Shown one piece after another: positions 14,284-16,692 of a DNA stretch of 16,692 nt; the stretch's first letter is position 1; each line of letters starts with the position of its first letter. Location: assembly GCA_018970845.1 (NCBI GenBank), contig JAGWVO010000030.1:1-16692 (forward strand), read 5' to 3'. The position numbers and the translations under genes were made by a program. The notes under the pieces are model-generated. The model ran no database searches and was not told where the DNA came from. It was given only the letters and a program-made list of their open reading frames with translations. Source of the DNA: Planctomycetota bacterium (GTDB lineage: Bacteria > Planctomycetota > Planctomycetia > Gemmatales > Gemmataceae).

Positions 14284-15660
14284 TCAACCAATCAGCGAAG
14301 CGATCGGATTGCCCTTGGAAAGCGCGAACGGGCGGCCACCCTGATCATGCGACTCGGTGTGCGGATCGATTCCCAGGCAGTGGTAGATGGTTGCCGTGAA
14401 GTCGGCCGGCGAGGTTGGCAATGTCATGGGTAGGGCGGCGATCTTGTCGGATTGGCCGTGGACCTGGCCGCCCTTGATCCCGCCGCCGGCGAAAAGGACC
14501 GTGTAGCAATCGGGCCAGTGCTCGCGGCCGCCGTTGGAACGCGTGATCTTCGGGGAACGCCCAAATTCCGCGGCCACAACCACCAGCGTTTCATCGAGCT
14601 TTCCGGTTTTCTCAAGGTCGGTCATCAGGGCGTGGAAGGCCTGGTCGAACGGGGGCACCAAGTCCTCCTTGTGCGCGGAGAAGTTGTTCCAGTGCGTGTC
14701 CCATGCGAAGCCGTTCTTTCCCTGCCGACGCTGCCAGTTGCATTGCACCAGGCGAACACCCGCGTCGAGGAGGCGGCTGCCAAGCAGCACCGATTGGCCG
14801 AAAAGATTGCGGCCATATCGTTCGCGGTCGCCCTTCGACACCGCGGAGAGGTCGATCGCCTTGCGAACCGCCTCGGATGAAATGACGCTGACGGCCTTGG
14901 CCTGACCCTCGCGAATCGTGCGGCTCATGGCCAGCTCGTTGAGGGAGTCGGCCTGCGAGTTGAGTTGATCGACGAGCGACAACCGGCGTTTCACCACATC
15001 CGTCGGCTGGTTGGCGATCAGGGGGATGTGATCGAGCTTGAAATCTTCATCGTTGGGGTTGCCGCCCGTCAGGAGCGGATCGAAGCGGGGCCCCAGGGCC
15101 CCGGCAAACTGACCAGCCCTGCGGCCCGACGAAACATCCATGCGGTGGGGAACGAGCGCGAAGGGGGGCAGGGGCCCGGCCCCCGGCGCGAGTTTGGCAA
15201 CGCACGAGCCCATGTGGGGCATGTCGGAGCGGGACATTTTCTCAACATCGGGCACCGAGCCGGGATACTGGTAGCCGGTGAACATCCAGTACGAACCGCG
15301 GCCATGGTCGTTATGGTCGTGGCACATCGTGCGAACCAGGGCGGATTTGTGCATCCACTTCGAGGCATTCGGAAGGAGTTCGGAAAACCTGACGCCCGGC
15401 AGCGAGGTGGGGATGGTGGAAAACTCTCCCCTGATGTCGGCGGGGGCATCCGGCTTGGGGTCGAATGTGTCGAGTTGGGCCGGGCCGCCCGAAAGGTAAA
15501 GCAGAATGCAGTTCTTCGCCTTGCCGAACGAGCGTGACCCCGGTGAGGCGCCGGCCGGGCGTGAGATCAACCCGGGCAGGGACAGGCCGCCAACCGCCAG
15601 GCCGCCGGCGCGGAGGAGTTCACGGCGATCCAGGGAGCGATGATTCCAGAAATGGAGCAT
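14284..15660 (-). CDS. DUF1501 protein (planctomycete sulfatase-like, Tat-exported)
   Basis: A 458-residue DUF1501 protein, distantly related in fold to the sulfatase/alkaline phosphatase superfamily, abundant in planctomycetes. The N-terminus LDRRELLRAGGLAVGGLSLPGL carries a twin-arginine-type signal (R12, R13). LYLSGGPAQLDTFDPKP at 54-70 is the family hallmark. MCHDHNDHGRGSYWMFTG, VVVAAEFGRSPKI (360-372), NGGREHWPDCYTV and DFTATIYHCLGID (about 420-432) give the metal-site and C-terminal hallmarks in order. Length is normal. The protein is expected outside the cytoplasmic membrane; the substrate is unknown. Such genes usually sit beside DUF1549/DUF1553 (PSCyt) genes. Here the divergent neighbour 177 bases away is an IPT/PPC-type secreted protein. 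A Shine-Dalgarno AGGG lies nine bases before the ATG. Confidence 0.97.
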   Translation of the reverse strand: MLHFWNHRSLDRRELLRAGGLAVGGLSLPGLISRPAGASPGSRSFGKAKNCILLYLSGGPAQLDTFDPKPDAPADIRGEFSTIPTSLPGVRFSELLPNASKWMHKSALVRTMCHDHNDHGRGSYWMFTGYQYPGSVPDVEKMSRSDMPHMGSCVAKLAPGAGPLPPFALVPHRMDVSSGRRAGQFAGALGPRFDPLLTGGNPNDEDFKLDHIPLIANQPTDVVKRRLSLVDQLNSQADSLNELAMSRTIREGQAKAVSVISSEAVRKAIDLSAVSKGDRERYGRNLFGQSVLLGSRLLDAGVRLVQCNWQRRQGKNGFAWDTHWNNFSAHKEDLVPPFDQAFHALMTDLEKTGKLDETLVVVAAEFGRSPKITRSNGGREHWPDCYTVLFAGGGIKGGQVHGQSDKIAALPMTLPTSPADFTATIYHCLGIDPHTESHDQGGRPFALSKGNPIASLIG

Positions 15661-15837
15661 GGTGATGATCCCTGTCGGTGACTACGGCGTTCGGTCGTAT
15701 CAACGGAGCGGGTCTTTTTCTTCAATCATCGGCATGATGAACAATCAATCGTGCGTTAAACAAGATTACAGTGTAACATTGAGCATAATGCCAGCCAAAA
15801 GGCGGATGTTTTTCCCACCCCAAGCCCCACACCGAGC
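15661..15837. promoter_or_regulatory. Divergent promoter region of the DUF1501 and IPT/PPC genes
   Basis: 177 bases between two divergent genes, markedly AT-rich at 15715-15795 compared with the window. CATAAT at 15784-15789 could be a -10 element for the plus-strand gene, but no good -35 is at the right distance. Coordinated expression of the two genes is plausible. Confidence 0.4.
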
Positions 15838-16692
15838 ATGGTTTCCACAGCCTCGCGGAATCTGATCGTGCTTCTGGCCTTGGCCATGGCGTTTCCGGCC
15901 GGGGTGGAAGCCCAGTCGTTCGTGGAACATATCAGCCCTCCCGTGGTGGAACGCGGCAAGACGACGCGGGTGACATTCGTGGGCAAAAACCTCGCCAAGG
16001 CCTTCGACATCTGGAACTCCCTGCCAGCGGGAACCCTCAAGGCCAAGCCCGTCGAGGCCGCTTCGGAGCGCGCGGTTTTCGAAATCACCGCCTCGCCTGA
16101 CTCCCCCGTCGGCATCGGCGGGGTGCGCGTGGCCACTCCCGACGGGCTCAGCAACCTGCACCTGTTCCTTGTCGATGACCTGCCGGTTCGTCCGGGGGGA
16201 ACGGATGAAGGGGAAGCAAGGCTGGCCAAGCCGGCGGCCGCATGGGGCGTCCTTCGCGAAGGGGCGAGCGACCGCTACCGGATCGAGGCGAAGGCGGGCG
16301 AACGGGTGGGTTTCGAGGTCGTGGCCAATCGCTTTGGCAAGGACGCCGATCCCCTGGTGACGATCCGCGACGCCTCCGGCCGGTTCGTCGCCGAGCGGGA
16401 CAATGACGCGGGGCTTTATTTCGATTGCCGTTTCGAACACACCTTCGAGAAAGCCGGAACCTACACCTTGGAAGTTCGTGATGCCCGGTTCAAGGGCAAT
16501 GAGCATCGGCATTATGTATTGCGGGTCGGCCGATTCGCCGTGGGTCGCGCGGCGGTTCCCTCGGCCGCCAATCCTGGCAAAAACGAGATTTCTCTCGGGG
16601 CGGCGGGGGCCACGCGAATCTTGCTCGAGCATTCCCCCGAGGCGTTGCCCGGGCCTTTCCTCGCCTCCCTGAAGCGTTCCGGAGACGACGGC
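15838..16692 (+). CDS. Secreted IPT/PPC-domain protein, 5' part
   Basis: 285 codons from ATG 15838, open to the right edge, so the C-terminus is missing. Residues 1-26 are a signal peptide (NLIVLLALAMAFPAGVEAQS). Residues 28-105 (ISPPVVERGKTTRVTFVGKNL, then SPVGIGGVRVATPDGLSNLHLFLVDDLP) resemble an IPT/TIG-like immunoglobulin fold of the kind at the start of large planctomycete secreted proteins. Residues about 130-225 (DRYRIEAKAGERVGFEVVANRFGKDADPLVTIRDASG, then AGTYTLEVRDARFKGN) match the bacterial pre-peptidase C-terminal (PPC) domain pattern. The protein is probably much longer than shown. It is divergent from the DUF1501 gene, and the pair may belong to one functional unit, but the enzymatic role cannot be read from what is present. 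Confidence 0.83.
   Translation, partial: MVSTASRNLIVLLALAMAFPAGVEAQSFVEHISPPVVERGKTTRVTFVGKNLAKAFDIWNSLPAGTLKAKPVEAASERAVFEITASPDSPVGIGGVRVATPDGLSNLHLFLVDDLPVRPGGTDEGEARLAKPAAAWGVLREGASDRYRIEAKAGERVGFEVVANRFGKDADPLVTIRDASGRFVAERDNDAGLYFDCRFEHTFEKAGTYTLEVRDARFKGNEHRHYVLRVGRFAVGRAAVPSAANPGKNEISLGAAGATRILLEHSPEALPGPFLASLKRSGDDG

Overview
The window looks like a chromosomal stretch of a high-GC planctomycete, probably Gemmataceae or a relative. The evidence is a DUF1559 prepilin-like protein, a Tat-exported DUF1501 protein, a large secreted protein with IPT/PPC-type domains, and a Tat-exported Gfo/Idh/MocA oxidoreductase. This is inferred from gene families, since no rRNA is present.

Layout. 1-500: the 3' end of a YHS-domain gene (+) with a strong terminator, then, on the minus strand, rnc followed one base later by a small zinc-ribbon protein. 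1461-2942: an HtrA/DegP protease (+), ending at a 12-bp perfect hairpin. 3019-5356 (-): an apparent operon of Gfo/Idh/MocA oxidoreductase, an RF-1-domain (GGQ) release-factor-like protein with an overlapping GTG start, and a dual-specificity phosphatase. 5581-9087 (-): a STAS anti-anti-sigma factor, an RsbW-like kinase and mutS in series behind a plausible sigma70 promoter. 9214-9771 (-): a YkgJ/DUF3109-like cysteine-rich protein. 9856-12355 (+): a zinc-ribbon-TusA protein, a DsrE protein and a TusA-MetE fusion, forming a sulfur-relay / methyl- or alkyl-transfer cluster.

12562-14135 (+): a DUF1559 gene overlapping (ATGA) a membrane-anchored protein whose frame is interrupted by one in-frame TGA at 13977-13979. 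The frame stays open and protein-like for 51 more codons. An 8-bp perfect hairpin with apical loop GGTC starts 21 nt after the TGA and matches my recollection of the bacterial SECIS consensus. A strong terminator lies just past the second stop. I call this a candidate selenoprotein with an adjacent Cys-Sec pair; it is the most interesting item in the window. A nonsense mutation or sequencing error remains possible.

14284-16692: a DUF1501 gene (-) divergent from a secreted IPT/PPC protein (+) that runs off the window. No tRNA, rRNA, CRISPR array, insertion sequence or phage gene was seen. All spaces between genes are under about 230 bases.
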